Source of the DNA: Methylomonas sp. MK1
Lineage (GTDB): Bacteria > Pseudomonadota > Gammaproteobacteria > Methylococcales > Methylomonadaceae
DNA: 64,000 nt
Reading direction: 5' to 3'
NCBI RefSeq assembly: GCF_000365425.1
Contig: NZ_AQOV01000001.1
Location: 1,302,001-1,366,000 of the forward strand
Numbering within the stretch: position 1 is the first letter of the stretch; each line of letters starts with the position of its first letter. Position numbers and translations under genes: made by a program. The notes under the pieces were generated by a model, which saw only the letters and a list, made by a program, of their open reading frames with translations, searched no databases and was not told where the DNA came from. This document shows, piece by piece, positions 1 to 9,680 of the stretch.

Positions 1-1329
1 GATTCCTCAATCAATTCGGCTGGATTGGTCAGCTTTCTCCTATGGGGAAGTGCGTCGGAACCTTTTACCTTCTATCAAAATATCAATATATTGCCGGCAG
101 GACATATTCTTGAAATAGATAGTTCTGGCAAAAAAAAAATACATCAATATTGGGATATAAACAACGTTATTAAAAGATCTTGTTTTGCTTCCAACGAAAT
201 CCCTACCGCACAAGCAATGGAAGTCGGCATATCAGCAATTAAGGACTCCATTAAGTCTCATATGGTAGCTGACGTGCCAATTGGTACATTCCTTTCCGCC
301 GGACTGGATTCCGCCACCATCACTGGTCTTGCACAAGAACTTGTTAGCGAACCTATAACAGCTATAACTCTTGCTTTTGAAGAATTTATCGGCCGTTCGC
401 TCGACGAAGTTCCTGTAGCAACGGAAATAGCACGCATTTTGGGCGTCAGACATAACATCGTCACAGCTCGCATGAATGAGGTTGAAAATGAATTATCCAC
501 ATTTTTAAATACGATGGATCAACCAAGTATCGATGGCATCAATACTTGGTTTGTCAGCAAAGCGGCGAAAAATGCAGGTTTAAAAGTAGTTTTATCCGGT
601 TTGGGCGGGGACGAAATGCTTGGTGGTTACGATACCTTCGAGACAATTCCCGAAATTGTTAAGCGCTCGGCCCGATATAACTATACCCCGCTCCTAAACA
701 ATTTATTTTTTAACATACATTCTTTTTTTGCTGCCAATTTTAGCCATTTAAATCCGAATAATTCAGACATATTGAATATGACCAGGAATATAACATCGGC
801 TTATCAGCTTAAAAAAGGCTTATTCATGCCTTGGGAACTTAAACATCTTATTGATAACGATATGATACGGGAGGGCATTAATAGACTGTCGGAAATTGCT
901 GAATTTGAATCTGTTAGTAACATCGATTCGGACTTTGGAAAAATTGTTGCGCTGGAATCTAAAAAATACATGCGGAATCAATTGTTACGCGACACCGACT
1001 GGATAGGCATGGCGCATTCTTTGGAAATACGTGTTCCCTTAGTCGATCACGTTTTGTTGAACTCCCTAGTAGGTTTAGCAGCAAACAGGAAACTTGGTAA
1101 CAAAAAAGAAATTTTGCCCCGCTCATTATCTAAAAGGCTCGATGACGACATTATCAATCGACCCAAAACAGGTTTTACCATTCCTATTTGGCGATGGTTG
1201 AATAACTCAAATAACTTTTCTGCCTGGAAGAAAAACAGATACTTAAGACATAAGAATATTATTCCAAATAAGCGCTGGGCTTACTGCATTCTAGAACAAT
1301 GCCCACAAGTATCTAATTATTTAAAATAA
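1..1329 (+). CDS. Asparagine synthase-like amidotransferase, 5'-truncated
   Basis: The reading frame is open from base 1, so the gene starts upstream of the window and the N-terminal glutaminase domain is mostly missing. The first visible residues end in the LPAGH motif that closes the glutaminase half. The synthetase half follows, with the PP-loop ATP site as SAGLDS (usual form SGGLDS, so one Gly is Ala) and the second conserved motif SGLGGDEMLGGY. This family adenylates Asp or another carboxylate and amidates it with ammonia from glutamine. The neighbouring glycosyltransferase 14 bp downstream suggests a role in amidating a sugar or other polysaccharide component rather than in free asparagine supply; that is inference. 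Confidence 0.85.
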   Translation, partial: DSSINSAGLVSFLLWGSASEPFTFYQNINILPAGHILEIDSSGKKKIHQYWDINNVIKRSCFASNEIPTAQAMEVGISAIKDSIKSHMVADVPIGTFLSAGLDSATITGLAQELVSEPITAITLAFEEFIGRSLDEVPVATEIARILGVRHNIVTARMNEVENELSTFLNTMDQPSIDGINTWFVSKAAKNAGLKVVLSGLGGDEMLGGYDTFETIPEIVKRSARYNYTPLLNNLFFNIHSFFAANFSHLNPNNSDILNMTRNITSAYQLKKGLFMPWELKHLIDNDMIREGINRLSEIAEFESVSNIDSDFGKIVALESKKYMRNQLLRDTDWIGMAHSLEIRVPLVDHVLLNSLVGLAANRKLGNKKEILPRSLSKRLDDDIINRPKTGFTIPIWRWLNNSNNFSAWKKNRYLRHKNIIPNKRWAYCILEQCPQVSNYLK

Positions 1330-1343
1330 TCAAGGAATAAGGA

Positions 1344-2261
1344 ATGAATAAGCCACTCGTCTCGGTAATTATGCCTTGTTATAATGCTCAAGCTTATGTC
1401 GAAACAGCAATTGAAAGCGTCTTTCAACAAAGTTATCCGAATGTCGAGTTGATTGTCGTCGATGATGGCTCCAGTGACCAAAGTTATCAGATTTTAACTA
1501 GGTGCCAAGAAAAATACCCGAAATTAGTTGTTTTAAAGCAAGAAAATCGTGGCCCATTCCCTGCTCGTAACCTTGGCTTGGCAAACTCTAGAGGAGACTT
1601 CATGGCGTTTCTGGATGCCGATGACTATTGGGCCCCAGGTTTCATCAAAAAACTGCTAGAAACCTTACTCGACAGCAAGGCGGATTTGGCCTACTGCGGG
1701 TGGCAAAATATCGTGGAAGGTGGCGAAAACGGCCCGGCCTATGTTCCACCAGCTTACGAAAAAGGCGATATTTTTCAATCATTTCTTTCTAGCTGCCCAT
1801 GGCCTATACATGCAGCGCTGATTCGCCGCGCAATTGTAGACAAAGCCGAAGGATTTTCCTTACGCTGTTTCAGCGCCATGGACTACGATTTTTGGATCCG
1901 CATTTCCGCCATCACACAGAATATTGTCATTGTCCCCGAAGTATTAGCGTTTTATCGCTGGCACAATCATGGACAAATTTCCTCTATAAAGTGGCGGCAA
2001 GTTTTGGATTCTTGGCAAGTTAGAAAAGACTTTGTATCCCAAAACCCTCAACTCGTTTCCCATATTTCTCCAGAAAAACTATCCGAATTAGTAGACGGTT
2101 ATGTTTTTACCCAGGCATATTCAGCTTTCTGGAAAAGAGATTTAGTTTCCGCGCAACATTTATTTCGCAAAATTTTTCAATCTGGCATTTGGCGATTTAA
2201 AGATTTAAAATACATAGTTTTGAGCTTTCTGCCTAATTCTATACTTAATCGTATAGTGTAG
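1344..2261 (+). CDS. Family 2 glycosyltransferase
   Basis: A 305-residue GT-A fold transferase. It opens with the GT2 signature VSVIMPCYNAQAYV, followed by VVDDGSSD and the DxD-type motif FLDADDYW near residue 90, which binds the divalent metal and nucleotide sugar. No membrane segment is obvious, so it should be cytosolic and add a sugar to a lipid-linked polysaccharide precursor. It starts 14 bp after the asparagine-synthase-like gene, with AAGGAAT-type spacing, and is probably in its operon. The exact donor and acceptor cannot be read from the sequence. Confidence 0.88.
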   Translation: MNKPLVSVIMPCYNAQAYVETAIESVFQQSYPNVELIVVDDGSSDQSYQILTRCQEKYPKLVVLKQENRGPFPARNLGLANSRGDFMAFLDADDYWAPGFIKKLLETLLDSKADLAYCGWQNIVEGGENGPAYVPPAYEKGDIFQSFLSSCPWPIHAALIRRAIVDKAEGFSLRCFSAMDYDFWIRISAITQNIVIVPEVLAFYRWHNHGQISSIKWRQVLDSWQVRKDFVSQNPQLVSHISPEKLSELVDGYVFTQAYSAFWKRDLVSAQHLFRKIFQSGIWRFKDLKYIVLSFLPNSILNRIV

Positions 2262-2316
2262 AAATCTTATTTTCCAACCCGACCGCCTGCCCGACAGGAT
2301 TCGATACTTTTCAAAA

Positions 2317-2322
2317 TATAAT
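2317..2322 (+). promoter_or_regulatory. Possible -10 box for apbE
   Basis: A perfect TATAAT lies 26 bases before the GTG start of the ApbE-like gene. I see no convincing -35 at 16-18 bp spacing, so this is only a candidate. Confidence 0.25.
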
Positions 2323-2348
2323 GCCTCCAATAAGGGTAGCTGAAAACA

Positions 2349-3257
2349 GTGCGCCTAAATTCGCATAAGTACACTTTCAAGTCCATGGGCACGCCTTGCG
2401 AGATGCAGTTATTTACCGATAACCAGGAACTAGCTAATCGAATCGCGGATATTGTGATAGCAGACGTTAATCGCCTGGAAAACTTATACTCCCTTTATAA
2501 GTCCGACAGTCTGCTATCGAGGATTAATAATGTGGCAGCCAACGGCGGCCATATCACAGTCGATGGGGAAACAGCTGGATTACTAAACTATGCGGCAACT
2601 TGCTATCAACAAAGCGACGGCCTGTTCGACATAACTTCCGGAATTTTACGGCAGGCTTGGCGTTTCGAGTCCGGCCAGTTGCCGGATGAAAAACTGATTA
2701 AAACACTATTGAAAAAAGTCGGATGGCATAAGCTACGCTGGCAGGCACCGCTATTGGAGTTTCCGCTGGCCGGCATGGAGCTGGATTTTGGCGGCATCGT
2801 CAAAGAATATGCTGTAGACCGGGCTGCGGTAATTGCACGGAATGCCGGCGCTCGCCACGGCCTTATCAACCTGGGCGGCGACATCAAACTGATAGGCCCA
2901 CGCCCGGACGGCACTGCCTGGCGAGTGGGAATCCATCACCCCCGCCAAAGGCAGGCATTAGCAAGTACTTTGGCACTACATAACGGCGCAGTCGCCAGCA
3001 GTGGGGACTATGAGCGTTGCATTATCGTCAACGGCCAGCGCTACGGACACATTCTTAATCCCAAAACAGGCTGGCCGGTTCGGCATTTGGCATCTGTCAG
3101 TGTCGTCGGCGAATTCTGCGTAGTGGCCGGCAGCGCTTCAACCATCGCCATGCTCAAGGAAGAACAAGGCCCAAGCTGGCTGGAACAGTTGGAATTGCCG
3201 CATTTGTGGATAGACGTACACGGCAATTCCGGAGGCTCGTTAGCCAATCGCATCTAG
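2349..3257 (+). CDS. apbE: ApbE family FAD:protein FMN transferase
   Basis: 302 residues, GTG start. ApbE proteins use FAD and Mg2+ to attach FMN covalently to Thr/Ser of target proteins such as NqrB/NqrC, RnfD/RnfG and related redox subunits. Family motifs seen are MGTPCEMQLF at the N-terminus, a DFGGIVKEYAVDRA stretch (the usual DLGGIAKGYAVD), INLGGDI, SSGDYER and GHILNPKTGWPV. It lacks the lipoprotein signal peptide common in periplasmic ApbE, so the mature location is uncertain; either the start is further upstream or it is a cytosolic form. No flavinylation target is present next to it. Confidence 0.85.
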   Translation: MRLNSHKYTFKSMGTPCEMQLFTDNQELANRIADIVIADVNRLENLYSLYKSDSLLSRINNVAANGGHITVDGETAGLLNYAATCYQQSDGLFDITSGILRQAWRFESGQLPDEKLIKTLLKKVGWHKLRWQAPLLEFPLAGMELDFGGIVKEYAVDRAAVIARNAGARHGLINLGGDIKLIGPRPDGTAWRVGIHHPRQRQALASTLALHNGAVASSGDYERCIIVNGQRYGHILNPKTGWPVRHLASVSVVGEFCVVAGSASTIAMLKEEQGPSWLEQLELPHLWIDVHGNSGGSLANRI

Positions 3258-3761
3258 ACAGCAACACGCCGAATTTTTTCCCGTTACCGATGCGGCGCAA
3301 ACTGAATGCGCCCAAAAATACGGCATATCCCCTGCCATTGCGGCATAAGCCGCAAAACCGGTACTTAGGCATTACTCATACCCTCGACAGGCCCCGCCGA
3401 ATGTGGATTGATTATTGGCACGTCTATTGCTTTATCTAAAAAATAAAGCACTATTTTGTTGCCTGCCCCATCCAAGCAATTTGCGGGGTATCAACTACAG
3501 CCGCCAACCCATTCAAGATTTTAAGAACGCGCTAAAAAATCCCCTTTCTTTGGATGAGGGATAGAGTGCTTTTACCAGTCGTTAACAAGCTGCCACGGAT
3601 GGCGGCGCCTTATGAATCGGCTCATCGAGAGACCTGGCAACGCAAATACAAGAAAACATCAGAAATAAAAATAGCGCGGTAGTTGTTAGCTATACCGCAA
3701 GATGGAGAACCCGATAAGCCCAGCCGCGCTGAATAGCTGCTGAGCTCCAGCACTCGGATAA
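3258..3761. other. Gene-free stretch between apbE and mdh
   Basis: No reading frame here has the codon pattern or homology of a gene. The two facing genes converge on it, so it holds both 3' ends. The only structure I see is a weak 6-bp inverted repeat (GCGGTA/TACCGC, 3676-3698) with no T-run, which could be part of the mdh 3' end. Confidence 0.5.
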
Positions 3762-4739
3762 TTAGAGTAAATGTTTGATGGCTTGTCGTTCTTCTTTTAA
3801 CTCTACTTCGTTTTGACGCAATCTTGCCAAGCTGAACTCGTTAAGATCCAAGCCCTTTACGATGCCGATTTGTCCATCCACCACCGTTACCGGGAAGGAA
3901 TAAACCAATCCTTCCTCAACGCCATAGCTACCGTCGGATGCCACCGCCATACTCACCCAGTCTCCCGGATCGGTACCGAAGGCCCAGACCCGCATATGCT
4001 CAATCGCCGCATGCGCCGCAGACGCCGCGCTGGACTGGCCGCGTACCTTGATAATTTCCGTACCTCGGTACTGGACAGTGGGGATAAATTCATCAACAAA
4101 CCAGGATTGCTCAACCAAAGACAACACATCCATGCCCTTGACTTTGGCATGATGTAAATCAGGATATTGAGTGCAGGAATGGTTACCCCAAACCGCCACG
4201 TTTTTTACGTCCCTACTCAGTACCCCGCATTTTTCGGCCACCTGGCTTATCGCGCGTTTATGATCAAGCATGGTCATTGCCGTAAAACATTCCGGCGCCA
4301 AATCCGGCGCGTTATTAATGGCGATCAGTGCGTTGGTATTAGCCGGATTACCGGTCACCAATACCTTGACATTGCGGCTGGCCACCTCATTCAACGCCCG
4401 GCCTTGGGTGATAAAAATCTGGGCGTTATCCAATAACAAATCGCTACGCAACATCCCCGGCCCGCGTGGCTTCGCGCCCACCAAAAAAGCATAATCGACG
4501 TTATCGAACGCCACTTTCGGATCGTCGGTGATAATAATTTTGTTGATCAACGGAAACGCGCAGTCATTCAATTCCATCACCACGCCTTGTAACTGTTTCA
4601 TCGCCGGTGGGATTTCCAATAGACGCAGCACGATAGGCTGATCAAGTCCCAGCAGTTCGCCGGACGCCAAATGAAATAACAAGGAATAACTAATCTGACC
4701 AGCTGCACCTGTTACAGCAATATCGACGGGCGTTTTCAT
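3762..4739 (-). CDS. mdh: Malate dehydrogenase
   Basis: 325 residues, complete, ATG start. It interconverts malate and oxaloacetate with NAD(H) in the cytosol; in methanotrophs it belongs to the TCA cycle and to the serine cycle (oxaloacetate to malate). Visible hallmarks are the Rossmann motif [10 protein letters not shown], the substrate-binding loop with KPRGPGM(L)RSDLL (Arg pair), TGNPANTNA, the LDHKRA stretch and the catalytic VWGNHS histidine. Length and pattern fit the cytosolic-type MDH subgroup. It is divergent from mtdA, with a 206-bp gap between starts. Confidence 0.95.
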   Translation of the reverse strand: MKTPVDIAVTGAAGQISYSLLFHLASGELLGLDQPIVLRLLEIPPAMKQLQGVVMELNDCAFPLINKIIITDDPKVAFDNVDYAFLVGAKPRGPGMLRSDLLLDNAQIFITQGRALNEVASRNVKVLVTGNPANTNALIAINNAPDLAPECFTAMTMLDHKRAISQVAEKCGVLSRDVKNVAVWGNHSCTQYPDLHHAKVKGMDVLSLVEQSWFVDEFIPTVQYRGTEIIKVRGQSSAASAAHAAIEHMRVWAFGTDPGDWVSMAVASDGSYGVEEGLVYSFPVTVVDGQIGIVKGLDLNEFSLARLRQNEVELKEERQAIKHLL

Positions 4740-4886
4740 CTGCGTTCCTCTTTAATGATTGGATTCATCCCCACCCGACTCAACGGCAGGCTTTTTCAAT
4801 ATGACATAAAGTTTTTGAGCAAACAATCACTAATTCCAGCTTTCTAAAACCGGTTTGGATTCTGCGGCGAGGTAAATATTATTCTG

Positions 4887-4892
4887 TATAAT
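4887..4892 (+). promoter_or_regulatory. Candidate -10 box of the mtdA operon
   Basis: TATAAT lies about 54 bases before the mtdA start in the mdh/mtdA divergent gap. A TTGGAT at 4855-4860 is too far upstream for a normal sigma-70 -35 element, so only the -10 is suggested. Confidence 0.3.
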
Positions 4893-4945
4893 GCCGGAGG
4901 CTAACCTTCTCCCACCGGGCCACCATTTTTACATCAGGTAGCTTA

Positions 4946-5803
4946 ATGAAAAAATTGTTATTCCAGTTCGACACCGACACTCATCCCTCGGCTTTCGACA
5001 CAGTCGTCGCTTACGACGGCGGCGCGGACCATGTCATCGGCTACGGCAACATCACTCCCGACAATGTCGGCAGTCTAGTTGACGGCACTATATTCACTCG
5101 CGCCCCCAAGGACAAAAAAAATACCGCGATTTTCATCGGCGGCAGCAATATCGAAGCCGGTCAGAGTTTACTTATAGCGGTGCAGAAGCATTTTTTTCCC
5201 GGCTTTCAGGTATCGGTAATGCTGGACAGTAACGGCAGCAATACCACAGCCGCCGCAGCGGTTGCGAAACTGGGCAGCAGTGCTAGCCTGTCCGGCAAAA
5301 AAGCAGTGGTACTGGCGGGCACTGGCCCGGTAGGACAACGCGCAGCAGCGATGATGGCATTGGAAGGCGCACAAGTCAGCATCACTTCCCGACACATCTT
5401 CAACGCGGAAAAAGCCTGTTTCGCGATGAAAGAACGTTTCGGTGTGGAGCTGACGGCAGTCGAAGCAGCAGACTACGACAGCCGTGCCGCCGCCATTCAA
5501 GACGCCAATATAGTGTTGGCTACCGGCGCCGCCGGTGTCGAACTTTTAAAACCCGAACACTGGCAAAACAGTACGCATCTGCAATTATTGGCCGATGCCA
5601 ACGCCACACCGCCTGTCGGCATTGGCGGTACCGATGTACTGGATCGCGGCGAACAGCGTCACGGCAAAATTGTCTGGGGAGCCATCGGCTTCGGCGCATT
5701 AAAGTTGGCGCTGCACCGCGCCTGTATTGCCAAACTGTTTGAAAGCAACAAACAGGTGTTCGACGCGGAAATCATCTTCGCCCTCGCCAAAGCCATGGCC
5801 TAA
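4946..5803 (+). CDS. mtdA: NADP-dependent methylene-H4F/H4MPT dehydrogenase MtdA
   Basis: 285 residues, starting MKKLLFQFDTDTHPSAFD. I recognise it by its close match, from memory, to Methylobacterium MtdA throughout: YDGGADHV, GNITPDNVG, LDSNGSNTTAAA, the dinucleotide-binding GTGPVGQRAA, and the C-terminal HRACIAKLFES. It oxidises methylene-tetrahydrofolate (and methylene-H4MPT) with NADP, linking formaldehyde/formate to C1 units for the serine cycle. MtdB is the alternative, but the folate-linked MtdA pattern and the downstream glycerate kinase and glyA favour MtdA. First gene of a probable mtdA-gckA-glyA operon. Confidence 0.93.
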   Translation: MKKLLFQFDTDTHPSAFDTVVAYDGGADHVIGYGNITPDNVGSLVDGTIFTRAPKDKKNTAIFIGGSNIEAGQSLLIAVQKHFFPGFQVSVMLDSNGSNTTAAAAVAKLGSSASLSGKKAVVLAGTGPVGQRAAAMMALEGAQVSITSRHIFNAEKACFAMKERFGVELTAVEAADYDSRAAAIQDANIVLATGAAGVELLKPEHWQNSTHLQLLADANATPPVGIGGTDVLDRGEQRHGKIVWGAIGFGALKLALHRACIAKLFESNKQVFDAEIIFALAKAMA

Positions 5804-5821
5804 GGTCCTTGCCGGATCTTT

Positions 5822-7177
5822 ATGCCCACATTCCAACCAAGCTCACGTGAACATGCAGCTGCCATTTTTCGGGCTGGCATCGCGGCGGCCGATCCCTATC
5901 TCGCCGTAAAGCACTATCTCAGGGTCGATAGCGAAGCGCTGCATATCGGCTCGGAACAAACCGGCTACCGCAGCGGCGAATGGCGGCGCATCCATTTACT
6001 CGCTTTCGGCAAAGCCGCCTGCGCCATGGCGGATGCTGCTCAAGCCAGCATCCCCGAGGCTTGGCTTGCCGGTAAAGGCATGGTCGTGACCAACTACGAC
6101 AACATTGACATGGTCGAGAATTGCCAAGTCTTCGGCGCCGGCCATCCGCTGCCGGATGCAGCCGGTTTACATGCGGCAAAAACCGTCGCTAGCCGATTGC
6201 GCGACTGCAAATCCGGTGAGCTGGTGTTGGTGCTAATTTCCGGCGGCGGCTCGGCACTCCTGCCCTACCCCGTAGCAAGCATCAATCTGGCGGAAAAAAT
6301 CCTCACCACCCAATTATTGCTGGTCTCGGGCGCCACGATTAATCAAATCAATTGCGTCCGGAAACATCTGTCGCAACTCAAAGGCGGCGGCCTTGCTCGA
6401 CTTGCCGCACCTGCCGATTTACATGCACTGATTCTATCGGACGTATTGGATAACGATTTAAGCGCCATTGCCAGTGGCCCCAGCGTGCCAGATGATACGA
6501 CTTTCGCAGATGCCGTCGCGGTACTCGAATCCTTCGGCATTTGGCAGCAAATACCGCTTAGCGTCCAAAAGCATTTACAAGAAGGCGTGCAAGGCTTACA
6601 AATCGAAACGCCGAAAAGCGGTGACTCGATCTTCCAACACAGCAGCCACACCTTGGTGGGCAGCAATTCCACCAGCGTAGATGCTGCAGCGAGTGCCGCA
6701 GCCGCCTTAGGTTACCAAACCCAAATTTACAGCAAGCAGCTATGCGGCGAAGCGCGTTTTGTTGCCGAGCAACTGGTGCAGCATGCACTTTCCCTCTCTG
6801 TGGACATCGCTCAACCTACCGCCCTTATCGCCGGCGGCGAAACCACCGTTACCTTGAAAGGAACCGGCAAAGGTGGTCGCAATCAGGAAATGGCTCTCGC
6901 CTTTGCGCTAGCCGCGGAAAAATATGGTCTGAATAACGGGTGGACGTTTTTAAGCGGCGGCACTGACGGGCGTGACGGCCCCACCGATGCCGCCGGCGGC
7001 ATCGTGGATAACGACAGTTTGCAGCGCATGCGTGACGCGGCTCTCGACCCAGACGCCATGCTGAACGATAATAACGCCTATCCGGCCCTCAAAGCCGCTA
7101 ACGATTTACTGCTGAGCGGCGCGACCGGCACCAATGTCGCCGATTTGCAAATTCTGCTGCTGCATCCCAACGCATAA
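5822..7177 (+). CDS. gckA: Glycerate 2-kinase (MOFRL family)
   Basis: 451 residues. It phosphorylates D-glycerate to 2-phosphoglycerate with ATP, the serine-cycle step after hydroxypyruvate reductase. The N-terminal DUF4147 domain carries AFGKAACAMADA, the GAGHPLPD motif and the SGGGSALL loop; the C-terminal MOFRL domain carries GGETTVTLKGTGKGGRNQE and the LSGGTDGRDGPTDAAGG motif. It begins 18 bp after mtdA and ends 24 bp before glyA, so all three are likely co-transcribed. Gene symbol follows methylotroph usage. Confidence 0.93.
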   Translation: MPTFQPSSREHAAAIFRAGIAAADPYLAVKHYLRVDSEALHIGSEQTGYRSGEWRRIHLLAFGKAACAMADAAQASIPEAWLAGKGMVVTNYDNIDMVENCQVFGAGHPLPDAAGLHAAKTVASRLRDCKSGELVLVLISGGGSALLPYPVASINLAEKILTTQLLLVSGATINQINCVRKHLSQLKGGGLARLAAPADLHALILSDVLDNDLSAIASGPSVPDDTTFADAVAVLESFGIWQQIPLSVQKHLQEGVQGLQIETPKSGDSIFQHSSHTLVGSNSTSVDAAASAAAALGYQTQIYSKQLCGEARFVAEQLVQHALSLSVDIAQPTALIAGGETTVTLKGTGKGGRNQEMALAFALAAEKYGLNNGWTFLSGGTDGRDGPTDAAGGIVDNDSLQRMRDAALDPDAMLNDNNAYPALKAANDLLLSGATGTNVADLQILLLHPNA

Positions 7178-7201
7178 CCCGACCCCTATTGAGGAGACCA
7201 C

Positions 7202-8461
7202 ATGTTTAGCACATTGATGACCATTGAAGGTTTTGATAACGAATTATTCCGGGCCATGGAACAGGAACGGCAACGCCAGGAAGACCATATCGAACTGATC
7301 GCCTCGGAAAACTATGCCAGCCCCCGGGTTCTGGAAGCGCAGGGCACCGTACTGACCAATAAATACGCGGAAGGTTATCCGGAGAAACGTTATTACGGCG
7401 GCTGCGAATATGTAGACATTGTCGAGCAATTAGCGATCGATCGCGCCAAAGAACTGTTCGGCGCCGATTTTGCCAATGTGCAGCCGCATTCCGGTTCACA
7501 AGCCAATATGGCGGTGTTCATGTCGCTAATTCAACCCGGCGACACCATCCTGGGCTTGAGCCTGGCCGACGGCGGCCATTTAACTCACGGTGCGAAACCC
7601 AACTTTTCCGGCAAAATCTACAACGCCATCCAGTACGGCTTGAACAAAGACACCGGCGAAATCGATTACGAGCAAGTCGAAGCACTGGCTTTGGAGCACA
7701 AACCCAAACTCATCATCGCTGGGTTCTCGGCGTATTCGCGCATTTGGGACTGGCAACGCTTTCGCGACATCGCCGATAAGGTAGGCGCTTATCTGGTGGT
7801 GGACATGGCCCATGTCGCCGGCTTGGTTGCCGCTGGTTTGTACCCCAACCCCGTACCAATTGCCGACGTGGTCACCAGCACCACCCACAAATCCCTGCGC
7901 GGCCCGCGCGGTGGCTTGATTTTATGCAAAAGCAACCCGGATCTGGAAAAGAAGATCAACTCCAACATCTTCCCCGGCATCCAGGGCGGCCCGCTGATGC
8001 ACGTCATCGCCGCCAAAGCTGTGGCGTTTAAAGAAGCCATGACCCCGGAATTTAAAACCTACCAGCAACAAGTGGTAAAAAACGCCCAAGCCATGGCCGA
8101 AGTATTTATCCAGCGCGGTTTTGACGTGGTCTCTGGCGGCACCGACAACCATTTGATGCTGGTCTCGCTAATCCCGAAAGGCATCACCGGCAAAGCCGCC
8201 GACGCCGCCCTGGGCCGCGCGCACATTACCGTCAACAAAAACGCCGTCCCCAACGACCCGCAATCGCCGTTCGTCACCAGCGGTATCCGCGTCGGCACCC
8301 CTGCTCCCACCTCGCGCGGCTTCAAGGAAGACGAAGTTCGTCAAGTGGCGGAATGGATGTGCGATGTGATGGATAATCTGGAAGACGAGAGCGTGATTGA
8401 TGCGGTTAGGGAGAAGGTGCATTTGTTGTGTGCTAGGTTTCCGGTTTATTCAGCCGGGTAA
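7202..8461 (+). CDS. glyA: Serine hydroxymethyltransferase
   Basis: 419 residues, full family length. A PLP enzyme that interconverts glycine plus methylene-tetrahydrofolate with serine, the entry step of the serine cycle and a general C1 source. Visible motifs are [33 protein letters not shown], the [12 protein letters not shown] stretch and the PLP-lysine region [21 protein letters not shown] ribosome binding site lies 6-7 bases before the ATG. Co-occurrence with mtdA and glycerate kinase points to a methylotrophic role. Codon use changes in the last 20 codons, just before the dispersed repeat. Confidence 0.97.
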   Translation: MFSTLMTIEGFDNELFRAMEQERQRQEDHIELIASENYASPRVLEAQGTVLTNKYAEGYPEKRYYGGCEYVDIVEQLAIDRAKELFGADFANVQPHSGSQANMAVFMSLIQPGDTILGLSLADGGHLTHGAKPNFSGKIYNAIQYGLNKDTGEIDYEQVEALALEHKPKLIIAGFSAYSRIWDWQRFRDIADKVGAYLVVDMAHVAGLVAAGLYPNPVPIADVVTSTTHKSLRGPRGGLILCKSNPDLEKKINSNIFPGIQGGPLMHVIAAKAVAFKEAMTPEFKTYQQQVVKNAQAMAEVFIQRGFDVVSGGTDNHLMLVSLIPKGITGKAADAALGRAHITVNKNAVPNDPQSPFVTSGIRVGTPAPTSRGFKEDEVRQVAEWMCDVMDNLEDESVIDAVREKVHLLCARFPVYSAG

Positions 8462-8467
8462 GATTAT

Positions 8468-8725
8468 GTGTCGCTATCGCGACGGATGGTTTTAATGTCG
8501 GGTCTCGGCCCGACAGCCGAGATACTTTCTTTTGCTTGGCCAAAAGAAAGTATCCAAAGAAAAGGCCACCCGGATGCCGCTTATTCCCTGCGCTCCTCGC
8601 TTTTGAACGGGGTCGCCGAAAGGGGCTTCCTGCCCCTTCGGCAACGCGATGCATCCCTGCATCGCCCCTAACGGGCTGATCCGTTCAAAAGCTCCGGTGC
8701 TCGGCGCGGCATACGGGAAAGAACC
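8468..8725 (+). repeat. Long inverted-repeat element, left copy
   Basis: About 258 bp that reappears, inverted and roughly 80-90% similar by eye, at 9681-9940. Shared blocks in order are GTGTCGCTA..GCGACGG, GTCGGGTCTCGGCCCGAC, the palindrome ATACTTTCTTTTG/CCAAAAGAAAGTAT (8522-8553), GGATGCCGCTTATTCCCTGC, and CTCGGCGCGGCATACGGG. The middle hairpin (around GGGGCTTCCTGCCCC) varies between copies, as in a structured element. Similar repeats are scattered in many proteobacterial genomes. It begins 7 bases after the glyA stop and fills most of the gap before the PLD-like gene. Confidence 0.85.
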
Positions 8726-8766
8726 TCTAATCGAGTTCTGAAAGAAACCTTATTAATAAGAACAAC

Positions 8767-8803
8767 TTTTTTGCCCATCGCTTGATTTCACGTGGGCAAA
8801 AAA
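8767..8803. promoter_or_regulatory. 11-bp perfect inverted repeat upstream of the PLD-like gene
   Basis: TTTTTTGCCCA (8767-8777) and TGGGCAAAAAA (8793-8803) are exact complements with a 15-base spacer, ending 30 bases before the ATG at 8833. The T- and A-runs pair with each other, so it lacks a free U-tract after the stem and is not a standard terminator. An operator or transcript-stability hairpin for the downstream gene is possible. Confidence 0.45.
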
Positions 8804-8832
8804 CCGTATCCACTCTACGATACATTCTTCGA

Positions 8833-9564
8833 ATGACAATTAAACCTGAACTTCTATACCGACAACTGGGGCGCCTAATAGAGACAATGCCGGACCTTTC
8901 CAAGAATCCGGTTGAAAATGACACACACCTTTGGCTCGCGCGTGGATATTCTCTTGTCAAAGAGACTGGAAATATCGCAGATGCAGCGCTTTACTCAATT
9001 ACAGTGAACAACATTGGAACCACTTTTGGCGCTAACGCAGCTCATGAAATTAAGGCGATCATATACCGCGCTTTTGCTGTTGCAGAAATGAACGCTCCGG
9101 CAGGTGCCAGAGGCACATTTATTCCTGTCGGAAACAACTTTGACGCCTTCAGCGCAATTTCAAAGGTTTTGGAATCATCAAAATTAGACGTACTCATCAT
9201 TGACCCGTATATGGATGAGTCGACCCTGACTGATTTTGCTATCGCCGCGCCTGAAAACGTGAGTATACGATTGCTAACGGATACGGCCGATTTCAAGCCA
9301 TCCTTAGAGCCAGCAGCAAAAAAATGGGCTCAACAGTACCGTTCATTACGCCCTCTAAGCATCCGCCTTGCTCCCAAAAAAACCTTACACGACAGGGCGA
9401 TTTTTATTGACCACACTAAAGCCTGGATGCTCACCCAGTCTCTTAAAGATTTCGCAAAACGATCTCCGGCCGAAATTGTAAGAAACGACGACTCAGCCGA
9501 ATTGAAGATTCGCGCCTATGAAGACATTTGGACTGAGGCTAAAGAAATCACTTTAGTCGTTTAG
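8833..9564 (+). CDS. PLD-like domain protein in a repeat-bounded islet
   Basis: 243 residues from ATG 8833; an upstream TTG start (8782) would run into the inverted repeat and is unlikely. The N-terminal half is helical without a recognised motif. The C-terminal half resembles a phospholipase D fold: DVLIIDPYMDESTL, then HDRAIFID, which fits the HxK(x)4D catalytic signature with Lys replaced by Arg. Only one such motif is present, so activity would need a dimer or is lost. No signal peptide or membrane segment. The gene sits alone between two inverted copies of a long repeat and is less GC-rich than its neighbours, suggesting acquisition. A defence or nuclease role is a guess. Confidence 0.7.
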   Translation: MTIKPELLYRQLGRLIETMPDLSKNPVENDTHLWLARGYSLVKETGNIADAALYSITVNNIGTTFGANAAHEIKAIIYRAFAVAEMNAPAGARGTFIPVGNNFDAFSAISKVLESSKLDVLIIDPYMDESTLTDFAIAAPENVSIRLLTDTADFKPSLEPAAKKWAQQYRSLRPLSIRLAPKKTLHDRAIFIDHTKAWMLTQSLKDFAKRSPAEIVRNDDSAELKIRAYEDIWTEAKEITLVV

Positions 9565-9567
9565 CAA

Positions 9568-9647
9568 GTAGCCTGGATGAAGCGTAGCGGAATCCGGGTA
9601 ATCGAAGCCATCAAAACCTCGATTTCGTTCCACTCCATTGAGGCTAC
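9568..9647 (+). repeat. Dispersed palindromic repeat (GTAGCCTGGATGAAG type)
   Basis: An 80-bp element bounded by GTAGCCT and AGGCTAC and containing GAAGCGTAGCGGAATCCGGG, a block I recognise as a common intergenic repeat in gammaproteobacteria. It lies just after the PLD-like stop codon. Confidence 0.6.
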
Positions 9648-9680
9648 ATTATTTGCTCACTAACAGACTTTTAATGCCGG

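Noticed and set aside
3206..3439. 77-codon frame after apbE
   Set aside because: It starts within apbE in another frame, has no ribosome binding site and no recognisable family, so I treat the gap as non-coding.
4946..5803. MtdB instead of MtdA
   Set aside because: Sequence follows MtdA closely from memory, and the glycerate kinase and glyA neighbours fit the folate-linked enzyme.
8767..8803. Inverted repeat as intrinsic terminator
   Set aside because: The T- and A-runs are inside the stem, so neither strand has a U-tract after the hairpin; kept only as a regulatory candidate.
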